Notes: generated by a model not told the origin, from the sequence alone. 64,000 nt of DNA from Trichocoleus sp. FACHB-46 (GCF_014695385.1 NZ_JACJOD010000022.1:186001-250000); one strand, 5' to 3'. Shown: positions 17,473-27,495, counted from the stretch's first letter. Numbers and translations are program-made.

Positions 17473-17823
17473 CTAGCCCATACCGCCCCAACGGCCAAAG
17501 CTACCAAATCCACCTCTGCCACTGCTGGAACTAGAGTGGCTACTGCTGCCGACACTTGAGCCTTTGCTGCCAGTGGTGGCAGGCACTTGCCGTAAGGTGC
17601 TACCAGAACCGGAAGTATAAACTCCCGAACCACCGCCCACATAAGTTCGGCTGCTGCCATTTGAAGAGTTGGTGCATTCGCGGTTGGCTTGTCTAACAGC
17701 AGGGTCGTTGCAGTTGAGATTGGTGGCACTAGGATTCGTCGTGCAAGCTGCCAGAAATGATGCCATTAAGGACGACATCATCAAGAGAGTAATCAGTTGT
17801 AATAAGCTAGGCTTCAATTTCAT
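17473..17823 (-). CDS. YgiB-like Ser/Gly-rich lipoprotein
   Basis: From ATG 17823 the product has 116 residues: a type II signal peptide (MKLKPSLLQLITLLMMSSLM) with the lipobox FLAAC, then a region with spaced cysteines (NCNDPAVRQANRECTN) and a long Gly/Ser-rich tail ending RGGFGSFGRWGGMG. The tail with RGGFG recalls YgiB (DUF1190) of E. coli, also encoded directly before a YgiC-type ATP-grasp gene. The frame is open to 17874, but the extra 17 residues would precede the signal peptide. The two genes are very likely one operon. Confidence 0.75.
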   Translation of the reverse strand: MKLKPSLLQLITLLMMSSLMASFLAACTTNPSATNLNCNDPAVRQANRECTNSSNGSSRTYVGGGSGVYTSGSGSTLRQVPATTGSKGSSVGSSSHSSSSSGRGGFGSFGRWGGMG

Positions 17824-17962
17824 GCCAGTGTCCCATCGGACTAAGTGAGAAAAAGCTACAAGATTTGCGTGCAAGTTTACGGAATGAGGAATTCCTGAGA
17901 TTGTCAGTGTTTCTCCTGGTTGTGGGCGATCGCGTTTCTAAAATTCCCAGGATGGAAAAGAA

Positions 17963-18856
17963 ATGACTCCTGAGTTAACAGCAGCATTACAATTTATCGA
18001 AAAAATTGAGCGAGCCAATGTGGGGCAGTCTGTCTATGAGGTGGCCAACAAACTGCGCGGTTACACCAAGCCTAGCTACACCACGCCGATGTGGAGTACA
18101 GCCACAGGCTATAAGCAGCCTTACCTGGAGGGTGAGTTTAAGGGCAAGCTAAATCAAGAATTGCTGCTCAGCGGCGAGAAAACGGACTTTGGGCATTTTG
18201 TGGCGGCACTTTCGGACCAAATTAATCAGCCGGGAGTGCGTTGGTCTGATTTGACGAGCTGGACAGCAGACCACACCTCTTGGGCAGGCGACATTGGTTC
18301 TGCGATCGCCACCTTTCATGCCCAGGGCAGCAATCCCAAAATTCCTACGGTACCAGAAGCACTGAATCGCTATGCCTCAGATTCAGACTACGCCGCGAAT
18401 GTAGCGGCTTATGTGGTTGGAGTGATGCTGAATTCTGGTAAACAAGTTTCAATTTCTCAAGCGATCGCTCAATATGATGCTCAGCCTTATGCCGAGAATA
18501 TGAAATGGTATCTGCGGGAAAGGTTTAAGGGAGCGATCGCCAACAATCAACTGCAAAATCCGGCAGAAGTAGAAGCAGAAATCCGCCGTGCGATCTCAAC
18601 TTATATTCGCCTGTCACCTGATTCAGGTTTGTTTAAATCGGTCAAAAATTTGTTGAAGTTGGACCCACAAACACAACCACAACGCGAAAATTTTCAGCAC
18701 CCAAACGCAACTGAGTTATTGCAAGGGTCACTGCACTTTCTGACGTATTTAGTCAAGAAATCTGGACTAGAACCCCTTAAATTCAAACCTTATCAATTGC
18801 CCAAGGTACCTTGGTTGGGAACAGTCAGTTATGAAGTGAAAGTACCATTTGTTTGA
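17963..18856 (+). CDS. Conserved hypothetical protein
   Basis: A 297-residue soluble protein that I do not recognise. It starts MTPELTAALQFIEKIERANVG with AAGAAA just upstream. It has a Trp-rich middle (WSDLTSWTADHTSWAGDIGSA) and a mostly helical second half with YAANVAAYVVGVMLNSG. There is no signal peptide, membrane span or obvious catalytic motif. The WAGDIGSAIATFHAQ segment with acidic and His residues could be an active site, but this is a guess. HIP1 sites inside the gene suggest long residence in this genome. Confidence 0.6.
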   Translation: MTPELTAALQFIEKIERANVGQSVYEVANKLRGYTKPSYTTPMWSTATGYKQPYLEGEFKGKLNQELLLSGEKTDFGHFVAALSDQINQPGVRWSDLTSWTADHTSWAGDIGSAIATFHAQGSNPKIPTVPEALNRYASDSDYAANVAAYVVGVMLNSGKQVSISQAIAQYDAQPYAENMKWYLRERFKGAIANNQLQNPAEVEAEIRRAISTYIRLSPDSGLFKSVKNLLKLDPQTQPQRENFQHPNATELLQGSLHFLTYLVKKSGLEPLKFKPYQLPKVPWLGTVSYEVKVPFV

Positions 18857-18943
18857 GCGATAAGAACTATGGTTTTCAGATTTCCTCTAATTATTCTCGT
18901 GATTTGTGATTGTAACTGACCTTGAAGCTTTTATGTTCTAAAG

Positions 18944-20221
18944 TTATTTGGCAGGTGTCATTATGACTGGTGCTTCCCATTGTTTATGAGAGATAGGGAA
19001 ATACGGTTCTAAATTCTCAAAGCCAGCAAGTGCAAGTATCATATAGCCATAGAATTGACTAAGAAAAACCATACTATCTAGCGCTTTTTCTCTGTCTTTC
19101 TCCGAACGTGAGCCACCTTGGCCAAAAAGCCAATCTGGATGTGCATTGCGATCACGTAAGTATGCGTGTGATACCATCAATGGCTCAGTAAGTGGTATCC
19201 ACTGCTCAGATAAATGAGTTAAAAGAAACCTTTTTAAGCTTTTGCCAACATTCCATCCGTCTCTTTTATGCTTAAAGGGATTTTGGTCAATATTACGTAA
19301 AGCTGCCTCTAAAATGGTTGATACAAGTAGCTCTTGCGTCTGATAGCTCCTTTGGCGCGATGCCTCTGCTATTTGTCTAAAAATGTTACGACAAATTCCT
19401 GCTTTGAATTCATTTTTTATAAAAAAATCAGTTAGTTTAATAAACGAATTTTTGTCCAAGGTTTTCTTCCCATAAAAAGGTGATAAAATTCCTAGTTTTT
19501 CCACCTTGGGCATGTTTCTTATTTCTCTTCTTCCATGCAAGCCATCACTTAGTTTCTGATACACCAGTTGAACAGTTTGGCCTAAAAGAATAGACAGTGC
19601 ATCTTGCGCTGCTTCTGCCCACTTCCAGCTATAAGACTTCGAAAAACTAGATTTAGAAAAATACCAATCAATCTGAAGATGATGTTTGTCAATTAATCGA
19701 CCAAGAACCGTTTGCTCTTCAGTTTTATAAGAAATTCCACAGAAATGATTGTTGCTTTTGACTAGAGCGCCATCAATCCTAACTTCTTCTGATACTTGAT
19801 CAGATAAGATCTCTATGTCCTGAACTCGATAAATTGCATGTCCGATCCAGAGACGACGCTCATCGTCAGTTAGCCCTTTTTTAGTGGGTTCAAAGAAAAT
19901 TACTCTGTTTAAGTTTATGGAAAGACGATGCTGGAACAGGATATCTTCACGATCAATTAGAATCACTTCTGGTGCTATAGCGCAATTTGTATTCCAAGGT
20001 CTCATACAAATCGAGCTAGTATCACTTTTGCGAATAATACGAACTCTGCCCAGTTCAATCTTCTCAATCTGGCGCATTTTTTCCCTATTCAATAGTGCTT
20101 CAAGATGAAGACCTATTGAGGGGTCCCAAGATAAGATGCCTCGACCTTGATATCGGTTTTCAAGGTAGTCAAACCAGAGATTTTCTATAACATATTCAGA
20201 TTTTTGAAAATAATCTTGCAA
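18944..20221 (-). CDS. HEPN-domain protein, ApeA-like candidate defence gene
   Basis: A 425-residue protein. The C-terminal third is helical and carries RDRNAH (R356 to H361), which fits the R-x4-H ribonuclease motif of HEPN domains, in the context HAYLRDRNAHPDW. The upstream helices (WAEAAQDALSILLGQTVQLV) and the beta-rich N-terminal half recall ApeA-like anti-phage proteins with an N-terminal sensor domain and a C-terminal HEPN. The gene is visibly AT-rich and, with its flanks (about 18.9-20.4 kb), contains no GCGATCGC site, unlike its neighbours, so recent acquisition is likely. It stands alone with no partner gene. The substrate and defence role are inferred. Confidence 0.6.
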   Translation of the reverse strand: MQDYFQKSEYVIENLWFDYLENRYQGRGILSWDPSIGLHLEALLNREKMRQIEKIELGRVRIIRKSDTSSICMRPWNTNCAIAPEVILIDREDILFQHRLSINLNRVIFFEPTKKGLTDDERRLWIGHAIYRVQDIEILSDQVSEEVRIDGALVKSNNHFCGISYKTEEQTVLGRLIDKHHLQIDWYFSKSSFSKSYSWKWAEAAQDALSILLGQTVQLVYQKLSDGLHGRREIRNMPKVEKLGILSPFYGKKTLDKNSFIKLTDFFIKNEFKAGICRNIFRQIAEASRQRSYQTQELLVSTILEAALRNIDQNPFKHKRDGWNVGKSLKRFLLTHLSEQWIPLTEPLMVSHAYLRDRNAHPDWLFGQGGSRSEKDREKALDSMVFLSQFYGYMILALAGFENLEPYFPISHKQWEAPVIMTPAK

Positions 20222-20426
20222 AATGGTTTCCTTGTATAATTTATGTTTGCCTTTGCTGTCTACTGAATTACTTCCTCTTCAAAATAAAGAAGCAGTTCTT
20301 TAAATCATCTTTTGCTTGCCAACTCAGTCACTACTTTTCTAAGTTGGTCGAATGTTTGTGTAGATGTGGCAAAATTTTAAGAGAACTTTAGATTTTAAAG
20401 TTGTCATTATCTGTAGATTGCCATTC

Positions 20427-23150
20427 ATGACTGCAACTATCCCGACCCTGGCCAGCCAGTACGACCCCTCCACAACTGAATCTAAGTGGCAAACAGCTTG
20501 GGAGCAAAACCAAGTATTTAAGGCTGACCCCAATCATGGTGGAGAGCCTTACTGCGTGGTGATTCCGCCACCCAACGTCACGGGTAGCTTGCACATGGGG
20601 CATGCCTTTGAGAGCTCACTGATTGATACCTTGGTGCGCTACCACCGGATGCTGGGCCGCAATACGCTTTGGTTGCCTGGGACTGACCACGCCAGTATTG
20701 CGGTGCAGACGATTCTAGACAAGCAACTCAAGGCAGAAGGCAAAACTCGCTACGACCTGGGCCGTGAGCAGTTTCTAGAGCGAGCTTGGCAGTGGAAAGC
20801 TGAATCTGGCGGCACGATCGTTAACCAACTCCGGCGCTTGGGGGTCTCGGTTGATTGGTCACGGGAACGCTTCACGATGGACGAAGGGCTGTCGCGTGCG
20901 GTCTTAACTGCGTTTGTGCAGCTTTATGAAGAAGGGCTAATCTATCGCGGTCAATATTTGGTCAACTGGTGCCCCGCCACCCAGTCGGCGGTGTCTGACT
21001 TGGAAGTAGAACCCCAAGAAGTTAATGGACATCTCTGGCACTTCCGCTATCCGCTCTCCGACGGTTCTGGTTATGTGGAAGTGGCAACGACTCGCCCTGA
21101 AACGATGCTGGGTGATACAGCGGTGGCGGTGAATCCCAATGACGATCGTTACAAGCATTTAATTGGCAAAACCCTCGCCCTGCCAATTATGAATCGGGAA
21201 ATTCCGATCATTGGGGATGAGTACGTCGATGCCACCTTTGGGACGGGTTGCGTCAAAGTTACCCCTGCTCACGACCCCAACGATTTTGAGATGGGCAAGC
21301 GTCACAACCTGCCTTTCATCAACATCATGAACAAAGATGGCTCGATGAATGAAAATGCAGGGCCATTCCAGGGACAAGACCGCTTTGTGGCTCGTAAGAA
21401 TGTCATCGCTCGTCTAGAAGAATTAGAGGTCCTCGTCAAGATTGAGGACTACAAGCACTCGGTTCCCTACAGCGATCGCGGCAAAGTTCCGGTAGAGCCG
21501 CTACTCTCGACCCAGTGGTTTGTCAAGATCAAGCCGATGTCCGAGCGGGCGCTGGAGTTTCTTAACCAAAAACAAGAGCCAGTCTTCGTGCCCGATCGCT
21601 GGACGAAGGTATACCGGGATTGGTTGGTGAGCTTGCGCGACTGGTGTATCTCACGGCAACTTTGGTGGGGGCATCAAATCCCTGCTTGGTACGCAGTGAG
21701 TGAAACCAATGGCGAGATTATGGACAACACGCCCTTTGTGGTTGCCCATAGCGAAGCAGAAGCGAGAGAAAAGGCGATCGCGAAATTTGGCGCGGATGTC
21801 CAACTAGCACAAGATCCGGATGTGCTAGATACTTGGTTCTCGTCAGGTCTGTGGCCGTTCTCGACTTTGGGTTGGCCAGAACAAACGGCAGATTTGCAAC
21901 GCTACTACCCCACCACAACACTCGTGACTGGGTTTGACATTATCTTCTTCTGGGTGGCCCGGATGACGATGATGGCAGGACACTTTACCGGACAAATGCC
22001 GTTTGAGACCGTTTACATCCACGGTTTGGTGCGGGATGAAAACAATAAGAAGATGTCGAAGTCAGCCAACAACGGCATCGACCCCCTGTTGCTAATTAAC
22101 AAATACGGCACCGATGCCCTACGTTACACGTTAATTAGGGAGGTCGTAGGTGCAGGCCAAGATATCCGTTTGGAGTACAACCGCAAAACCGATGAATCCG
22201 CCTCGGTAGAAGCGTCTCGCAACTTCACCAATAAGTTGTGGAATGCCTCTCGGTTCGTGATGATGAACCTGGAAGGTCAAACCCCGCAACAGTTAGGAGT
22301 TCCTAGTGAGAATTTAGAACTCAGCGATCGCTGGATTCTCTCCCGCTTCTATCAAGTAGTGCAGCAAACCCGCAACGACATCGACAACTTCGGGTTAGGC
22401 GAAGCGGCCAAGGGCTTGTATGAGTTCACCTGGGGCGACTTCTGCGATTGGTATATCGAACTCGTCAAGCCTCGCCTACTAGGAGAGAATGCAACCTCTC
22501 GCAAAGCAGCTCAGCAAACCTTAGCTTATGTTTTAGAAGGGATTCTCAAACTGTTCCATCCCTTTATGCCGCACATCACCGAGGAGATCTGGCACACGCT
22601 GACTCAAGCAGGCGAAGACCAATATTTGGCGGTGCAAGCCTATCCGGAAGTTGATGCCGCCCAAATTGATGCTGAACTAGAGCACCAGTTTGATCTTTTG
22701 ATCGGCACCATTCGCACCATCCGTAACCTCCGGGCGGAAGCGGATGTCAAGCCAGGAGCTAAGGTACAAACCATTCTGCAAAGTGAGAGCGATCGCGAAC
22801 GCCAAATCCTTGACCAGGGTCAAGCCTACATCCAAAACCTCGCCAAGGTAGAAACTCTCAGCATTGTGGAGAAGCTAGAATCTGCCCCAGAAGCGATCGC
22901 AGGTGTGGTTGGAACTGTGCAAGTTCTTGTGCTGCTCGCAGGTGTAGTGGATGTAGCTGCACTCAAGGCCAAGCTGGAGAAAGACCTCAAAAAGGTAGAA
23001 GCCGAGATCGCCGCACTCTCTGGTCGTCTCAGCAACTCCAAGTTTGTGGATAAAGCTCCTGCCGATGTTGTCCAAAGTGCACGAGATACTTTAGCTGAAG
23101 CGGAGAAACAAGCCGAGATCCTCAAAGCTCGATTGTCTCAAGTAAGTTAA
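20427..23150 (+). CDS. valS: Valyl-tRNA synthetase
   Basis: Class I aminoacyl-tRNA synthetase charging tRNA-Val. From ATG 20427 it has 907 residues. The HIGH-type signature is HMGH at 56-59 ([15 protein letters not shown]) and KMSKS is at 542-546. The editing domain contains [13 protein letters not shown] and [15 protein letters not shown]. The C-terminus is the valine-specific coiled coil ([20 protein letters not shown]). An in-frame ATG at 20364 would add 21 residues unlike the family, so 20427 is preferred. Confidence 0.97.
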   Translation: MTATIPTLASQYDPSTTESKWQTAWEQNQVFKADPNHGGEPYCVVIPPPNVTGSLHMGHAFESSLIDTLVRYHRMLGRNTLWLPGTDHASIAVQTILDKQLKAEGKTRYDLGREQFLERAWQWKAESGGTIVNQLRRLGVSVDWSRERFTMDEGLSRAVLTAFVQLYEEGLIYRGQYLVNWCPATQSAVSDLEVEPQEVNGHLWHFRYPLSDGSGYVEVATTRPETMLGDTAVAVNPNDDRYKHLIGKTLALPIMNREIPIIGDEYVDATFGTGCVKVTPAHDPNDFEMGKRHNLPFINIMNKDGSMNENAGPFQGQDRFVARKNVIARLEELEVLVKIEDYKHSVPYSDRGKVPVEPLLSTQWFVKIKPMSERALEFLNQKQEPVFVPDRWTKVYRDWLVSLRDWCISRQLWWGHQIPAWYAVSETNGEIMDNTPFVVAHSEAEAREKAIAKFGADVQLAQDPDVLDTWFSSGLWPFSTLGWPEQTADLQRYYPTTTLVTGFDIIFFWVARMTMMAGHFTGQMPFETVYIHGLVRDENNKKMSKSANNGIDPLLLINKYGTDALRYTLIREVVGAGQDIRLEYNRKTDESASVEASRNFTNKLWNASRFVMMNLEGQTPQQLGVPSENLELSDRWILSRFYQVVQQTRNDIDNFGLGEAAKGLYEFTWGDFCDWYIELVKPRLLGENATSRKAAQQTLAYVLEGILKLFHPFMPHITEEIWHTLTQAGEDQYLAVQAYPEVDAAQIDAELEHQFDLLIGTIRTIRNLRAEADVKPGAKVQTILQSESDRERQILDQGQAYIQNLAKVETLSIVEKLESAPEAIAGVVGTVQVLVLLAGVVDVAALKAKLEKDLKKVEAEIAALSGRLSNSKFVDKAPADVVQSARDTLAEAEKQAEILKARLSQVS

Positions 23151-23256
23151 CCTCTCCCCAAACCCCTCTACTACAAGGCGAGGGACTTTGAATAGTTCTC
23201 CCCTTCCCACCCCTTTGAGGAAGCAAGCTACAGCAGGGAAGGGGTTAGGGGTTAGA
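23150..23256. repeat. C/G-rich intergenic repeat with CTCTCCCC / GGGGTTAGGGG arms
   Basis: The segment after valS has CCTCTCCCCAAACCCCTCTA at the left and GGGAAGGGGTTAGGGGTTAG at the right, separated by CTCCCCTTCCC. Elements of this type are dispersed between cyanobacterial genes and can form imperfect hairpins. No coding content is seen. Confidence 0.5.
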
Positions 23257-23406
23257 TTTCATTCTGATTCCCGCCAGTCAGCTCGATAAATTGCCTGAGA
23301 TCGATCGCTAAACTCAACCAAAAACGCGATCGCCTGAACATCGCCTGAACATCGCTAAAAGTGAGCTAGCTTGGAACAAAGGCTAGTGTGCCGAAGGAGC
23401 AAAACG

Positions 23407-24513
23407 ATGACGAACGGTTTTTTGTTGAGTCGAATTGTTTTGCAGTTTAGTTCTAAGTTTCAGGGGGTTTCTGAAGACCTCTCAGCGGTGATTCACACAA
23501 AAGATGGGCACCTGTGGGTTGCCTCCGATGAAGCGGCCACGATCGATCGCTTGTCTTTTGCAGAGCCTTATATTTACAGACACGACAAGCAATTCGCCCT
23601 TGCTGATCTGATCAATCTACCCGATCGCAAAAAGGTTGAAGTAGATGTTGAGGGCATGGATTATGCCGATGAATATCTTTGGGTCGTCGGCTCCCACGGT
23701 ACCAAACGCAAGAAAGTCAAAGACGAAAAAACTGATGAAGAAAATCTGCAACGCTTAACTGAAGTCGAATTTGACCCTAATCGCTACATTCTGGCTCGAA
23801 TCCCGCTCTGCAATGGAGATTTGGTTAAGTCCTGTCCCCACTCCCAAGACCCGGCCCAACAGTTAACTGCTGCGATCTTAGAACTCACAGCGGGCGGCAA
23901 TGTCTTGATTGATGCCCTCAAATCTGACCCTCACTTGGGTCCGTTTCTCTCCACCTATACCCAAGCTCAGGACCAGCCTCTACTATTGCCAGGAAAAGAT
24001 AATGGTTTTGATGTTGAAGGGTTAGCAGTTTATGGCGATCGCATTTTCGTTGGGTTGCGAGGGCCAGTGTTACGCGGCTGGGCAATTATTTTAGAGATCG
24101 CCGTGGAGCAGAAAAATCCCGAAACTCTATCCCTAAAACCCATTGGTAAAGAAGGACAACTCTATAAAAAACACTTTTTTGATTTAGGTGGATTAGGCAT
24201 TCGAGATCTCCATTTTCAAGGCAAAGATCTGTTGATTTTGGCTGGCCCAACGATGGTACTCGACGGCTCCATTCGAGTGTTTCGTCTCACCAAAGCTTTA
24301 GATTTGGATGAAAACAGTCTGTGTGAACAAGCAGAGGGAGAGCTAGAACTCTTATTTGATATTCCCTACGGCATCGGGTGCGATCGCGCCGAAGGCATGA
24401 CCTTGTTTACCTGTATCAGCAACTCTCCCTCACTGATGGTGGTTTATGATGCGCCTTCAGAAACCCGCAAACGAGATCTAAACGGCGTTTTGGCCGATGT
24501 TTTCAAACTGTGA
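23407..24513 (+). CDS. DUF3616-domain protein
   Basis: From ATG 23407, which has AAGGAG 9 bases upstream, the product has 368 residues. It matches the DUF3616 family, probably a beta-propeller-like fold: recurrent strands such as LWVASDEAATIDRL, EGMDYADEYLWVVGSHG, FDVEGLAVYGDRIFVGLRGP and IRDLHFQGKDLLILAGPT. The repeated pattern of 'E-G-x-x-(Y/F)' and 'G-D-x-(I/L)-(W/F)-V' motifs suggests blades. No enzymatic function is known to me. It is convergent with the permease gene, with 2 bases between stops. Confidence 0.82.
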   Translation: MTNGFLLSRIVLQFSSKFQGVSEDLSAVIHTKDGHLWVASDEAATIDRLSFAEPYIYRHDKQFALADLINLPDRKKVEVDVEGMDYADEYLWVVGSHGTKRKKVKDEKTDEENLQRLTEVEFDPNRYILARIPLCNGDLVKSCPHSQDPAQQLTAAILELTAGGNVLIDALKSDPHLGPFLSTYTQAQDQPLLLPGKDNGFDVEGLAVYGDRIFVGLRGPVLRGWAIILEIAVEQKNPETLSLKPIGKEGQLYKKHFFDLGGLGIRDLHFQGKDLLILAGPTMVLDGSIRVFRLTKALDLDENSLCEQAEGELELLFDIPYGIGCDRAEGMTLFTCISNSPSLMVVYDAPSETRKRDLNGVLADVFKL

Positions 24514-24515
24514 GC

Positions 24516-26156
24516 TTAGTCTTGCGAGTACTCCTGAGGGCCAGAGATTTCGTTGAGTAGGGGCTCTGGACTTTCGCTCTTGGCCTTCCGGGTTTGCCAG
24601 GCTGCATAGAAAAATAGAATCGCTAGCAAACAGTAACCCACGGCCCAGTCCCCCCCAGCACCCCAACCCAAGTGGATGATCGTGTCCGCGATCGCCCAGT
24701 TGTAGCTGTGCATCAACCCCACCCAAGAGAGTACGGCTGCGGCTAGCGACCACAGGGCGGCTTGCTTAAACTTGCGCTCAATAATATAGACGGTGATTCC
24801 TGCGAGGAGCATGGCAGAAAAGATAAATCCTTGCTCTAAGGCAAAGGCTCCGTCAATAAACATGCCGCTGTTTTGGAAGGATTTAATCAGCTCAGGCGCA
24901 AACGGCTGAGCAGGAGTGCCCAAACCCGCAGCCCGCAGAGCATTCTTGGCAACCAGTACTCCCCAAGCCGCGATCGCAGGTAACAGTCCCACAACCACGG
25001 CTGGAGCATGACGCAGCGGTGTAGCCGTAAAGCTCTGGGCCACAATCACAATTGCAATCCACAGCACGATCGCCATTCCCGCTTCAATGGGCACAAAGTA
25101 AGCCAGCAAGCCGACCGTTCCGCTCAAACACAACAGCGCCATCACAACGCCATTAAGCGTCGAATAACCGACTCGCGCACCCAGCGCTTTCCAACCAGGA
25201 TGGCCAATGTAAATCGTTGTGGGAAAACAAGAACCACAGACGGCTGCCACAATTGTGCCAATGCCATTGACCGCCAAACAAGGAGCAGATGGGTAAGAGT
25301 CTCCAGCGGCTTCCGCACTCTCCAAATTCTGAATGCTGCCAATTAAGTTAAACAGGCCCATTGGCAAAATCACGCTCAAGTAATCGATCAAGACCGATCG
25401 CCCTTGCCATAACTCGCCTAGCCAGAATCTTGGCAAGTAAACGCCGATGGGTTCTAAAGCCGTTGCAAAGCTAGTCGCATCCCAACCGACCAATCCTGTG
25501 CCCCAAGCCAGCCCTATCCCCAGTAGTACCGCTAGCAGCCCCCCTGGAATCGCAAAGCGCACTTGCCCAAAATAAGTCAGAAGAATTACACCCAGAGGGA
25601 CTAACCCCACAATTGGACTAGCAAACGTGCGAAACAGGAAGTCCATTGCAATGAAGGTTACGGCAATACCACCCAAGGTTGAGAGCAATGCGGCTCTCGG
25701 TGCCAGTCGGCGCAAACCCTCCCCAATCCAAGCACCTGCTAGTTCAATTAACCCTGAGCCTAAACAGGCGACTAAACCTGCCTGCCAAGCTAGTTCTGCT
25801 GCCTGCTCTGGGGGCATACCTTGAGCGATCGCGGCTAGTTTAACAGGCAGCATCACCAGAAATACATAAGCAAAGAGGCTAACGGTGTTGATGCCGTAGG
25901 GCAAAGCAGTAATGTCATCCCGCTGCTCCCGCTGGCCTTGTCGATACGCCAGCCAAGCATAGTAAAAGTTACCAACAATTAAGCTAAGCGCCACACCAGG
26001 TAGAATGCGGCCATACAAAATTGCGCCTGGAAAATTTAAGACTCCCTGGCACAGGCTAACAATCACCAAAATTTGAATAAAATTGTCGAGGGCGAGGCCA
26101 AAAAAGCCATCAATATCTCTGCGGACAAACCACCGTGGAGAGTCAATTGTTTGCAT
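24516..26156 (-). CDS. Multi-span permease, NCS2/AzgA-like (xanthine/uracil-type)
   Basis: A 546-residue integral membrane protein with about 12-14 hydrophobic spans. The N-terminus (WFVRRDIDGFFGLALDNFIQ) and the segments ALPYGINTVSLFAYVFLVML, FNLIGSIQNLESAEAAGDSY and GSCFPTTIYIGHPGWKALGA resemble the nucleobase/ascorbate transporter superfamily, closest to the AzgA-like branch. The C-terminal tail is short and charged. The substrate is uncertain. It is divergent from the second BON gene, with 345 bases between them. Confidence 0.75.
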   Translation of the reverse strand: MQTIDSPRWFVRRDIDGFFGLALDNFIQILVIVSLCQGVLNFPGAILYGRILPGVALSLIVGNFYYAWLAYRQGQREQRDDITALPYGINTVSLFAYVFLVMLPVKLAAIAQGMPPEQAAELAWQAGLVACLGSGLIELAGAWIGEGLRRLAPRAALLSTLGGIAVTFIAMDFLFRTFASPIVGLVPLGVILLTYFGQVRFAIPGGLLAVLLGIGLAWGTGLVGWDATSFATALEPIGVYLPRFWLGELWQGRSVLIDYLSVILPMGLFNLIGSIQNLESAEAAGDSYPSAPCLAVNGIGTIVAAVCGSCFPTTIYIGHPGWKALGARVGYSTLNGVVMALLCLSGTVGLLAYFVPIEAGMAIVLWIAIVIVAQSFTATPLRHAPAVVVGLLPAIAAWGVLVAKNALRAAGLGTPAQPFAPELIKSFQNSGMFIDGAFALEQGFIFSAMLLAGITVYIIERKFKQAALWSLAAAVLSWVGLMHSYNWAIADTIIHLGWGAGGDWAVGYCLLAILFFYAAWQTRKAKSESPEPLLNEISGPQEYSQD

Positions 26157-26501
26157 GGGTATGCTCCAGTCTCTGTAGCCAAGAGTTCGGTGTCAAACAA
26201 GCTACAATTCGCTAGTATCTCAGACTAAAGCCCTCATGCTCACAAGCGAATAATAGTCCTAGCTCTTGTAGAGAGTGATATTCGAGGCTACCCTGTCACT
26301 TTTGCAAAAAATGTAATTCTTAATACCAACTTTTTTGAAAGGCACTGTTTTTTAGGCAGCTCATCATCTGCCATCTATGCCCTGTATCGGCGTTAACAAA
26401 GTTTCATAAACCAACAACTGTCGTAAGATGGATGGTTAATCTTGTTAAATAATTCTTTAATCAACTAACATTCTGATCAAGCTCCAAAAGACGTAGAACT
26501 T
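26157..26501. other. Divergent promoter region of the permease and BON genes
   Basis: No gene is seen. The region is AT-rich toward the BON gene. The stretch TTAATCTTGTTAAATAATTC about 60 bases before the BON start resembles TTAATCAAGTTAAGTAAAG before the other BON gene (near 9333), a possible shared element. Confidence 0.35.
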
Positions 26502-26861
26502 ATGGGTTCATCACCAACGACCTTAGAACTTAAGCTAGAAAAAGCTACTACCTCAAGCCGCAGCCAAGTTTTTGGCACCGTGACCACTCAGATCGGCTTA
26601 CTGCAAACGATTCCTCCAGAGCGGGTTGGCTTAAATGGTGAGTACGACCATAGCGGTTTAGCTAAGCGGGTCCAGTTAGCGTTTCAACAGACCTTCAGCT
26701 CTGAACAAATTCAGGCGCTCTCTGTATCCCAGCGCGGCAGAGTGGTTGTGCTCAAAGGGCGAGTTTCCCAAGGCTTACTGCAAAGGCTAGTGGAGATCGC
26801 TGCCAAAATTCATGGAGCCACCGATGTTGAAACTTATGCAGTGACTTCCATTGAAGAATAA
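26502..26861 (+). CDS. BON-domain protein (paralogue of the gene at 9371)
   Basis: A 119-residue protein with a variable head, the block PPERVGLNGEYDHSGLAKRV, and a BON-like domain (VQLAFQQTFSSEQIQALSV ... GRVVVLKGRVSQGLLQRLVE ... GATDVETYAV). The block differs from the paralogue at 9371-9760 by one residue, while the rest differs much more, so the block is likely the functional core. It lacks the amphipathic MGWLQRLFG start of the other copy, so the two may differ in location. Start ATG 26502. Confidence 0.82.
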   Translation: MGSSPTTLELKLEKATTSSRSQVFGTVTTQIGLLQTIPPERVGLNGEYDHSGLAKRVQLAFQQTFSSEQIQALSVSQRGRVVVLKGRVSQGLLQRLVEIAAKIHGATDVETYAVTSIEE

Positions 26862-26880
26862 AGCTAGAGCCATCGTCTCA

Positions 26881-26969
26881 GCGATCGCTCCTTCGAGCTT
26901 GAATAATTCTGAGCGATCGCCCTTCGCGACTAGGCTTGAGAATTAGGCTTGAGAATTGGGCTTGAAGAC
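26881..26969. repeat. HIP1 inverted repeat and 13-bp tandem repeat
   Basis: GCGATCGCTC (26881-26890) and GAGCGATCGC (26911-26920) form a perfect 10-bp inverted repeat without a T-run. Next to it are three tandem 13-bp units, TAGGCTTGAGAAT at 26931 and 26944 and a degenerate one at 26957. Confidence 0.6.
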
Positions 26970-27030
26970 ATCTTCGTAAAACGAGATATACTGTCTCTCA
27001 AGAATATGCTTATGTTTAGCTTGAGTTGCG

Positions 27031-27495
27031 ATGCTGCATTTAGCCCAAGTGCAAAAAAAAGGATTTTTAGGAAAGGCTGAGTTGCAGTTGCTCGCCCGTC
27101 AAAAATCTGAAACAACCTGGGTCTTGGCGGCTAAAGAAGATGTGGTTTTATCTGCTGAAGCCCATGCTTTTGGTGAAGGGACATTAGTTCTAGTTGAAGT
27201 GTCAGAAGATCGTCAAGTGGCCAACGTCCAAGACGCTACAGAGTGGGTCCTTGAGTTAGTTCAGAAATATTTGATTGCAGGCCTGACGCCTGCTCTTTTG
27301 CAGCAAGAAGCAGAAAGGGCTGAGCAATGGCGACAGTCTTTGACTTTACAAAGCCAGGAATTAGGCCGACGCACGCTAGAAGTAGAAGCGCGGCGTGAGC
27401 AGATTCAGGAACTTGAGGAAAACTTGAAGCGCGAGAAACAAGAGCTAGAAGCATTAGCGCAGCAGTTAAAAGTTTCTCTACAAAACGAGTCATAG
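27031..27495 (+). CDS. Cyanobacterial conserved hypothetical protein with C-terminal coiled coil
   Basis: A 154-residue protein. The first half is a compact beta-rich domain (LHLAQVQKKGFLGKAELQLL ... TWVLAAKEDVVLS ... GTLVLVEV), the middle a helix (ATEWVLELVQKYL), and the last 55 residues a charged coiled coil. There is no signal peptide or membrane span. Conserved cyanobacterial proteins of this form are annotated as hypothetical. Start ATG 27031. Confidence 0.75.
   Translation: MLHLAQVQKKGFLGKAELQLLARQKSETTWVLAAKEDVVLSAEAHAFGEGTLVLVEVSEDRQVANVQDATEWVLELVQKYLIAGLTPALLQQEAERAEQWRQSLTLQSQELGRRTLEVEARREQIQELEENLKREKQELEALAQQLKVSLQNES

Noticed and set aside
18944-20426. A toxin-antitoxin or multi-gene defence island around the HEPN gene
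   Set aside because: No second small ORF or nucleotidyltransferase partner is visible; neighbours are a HIP1-containing hypothetical gene and valS.
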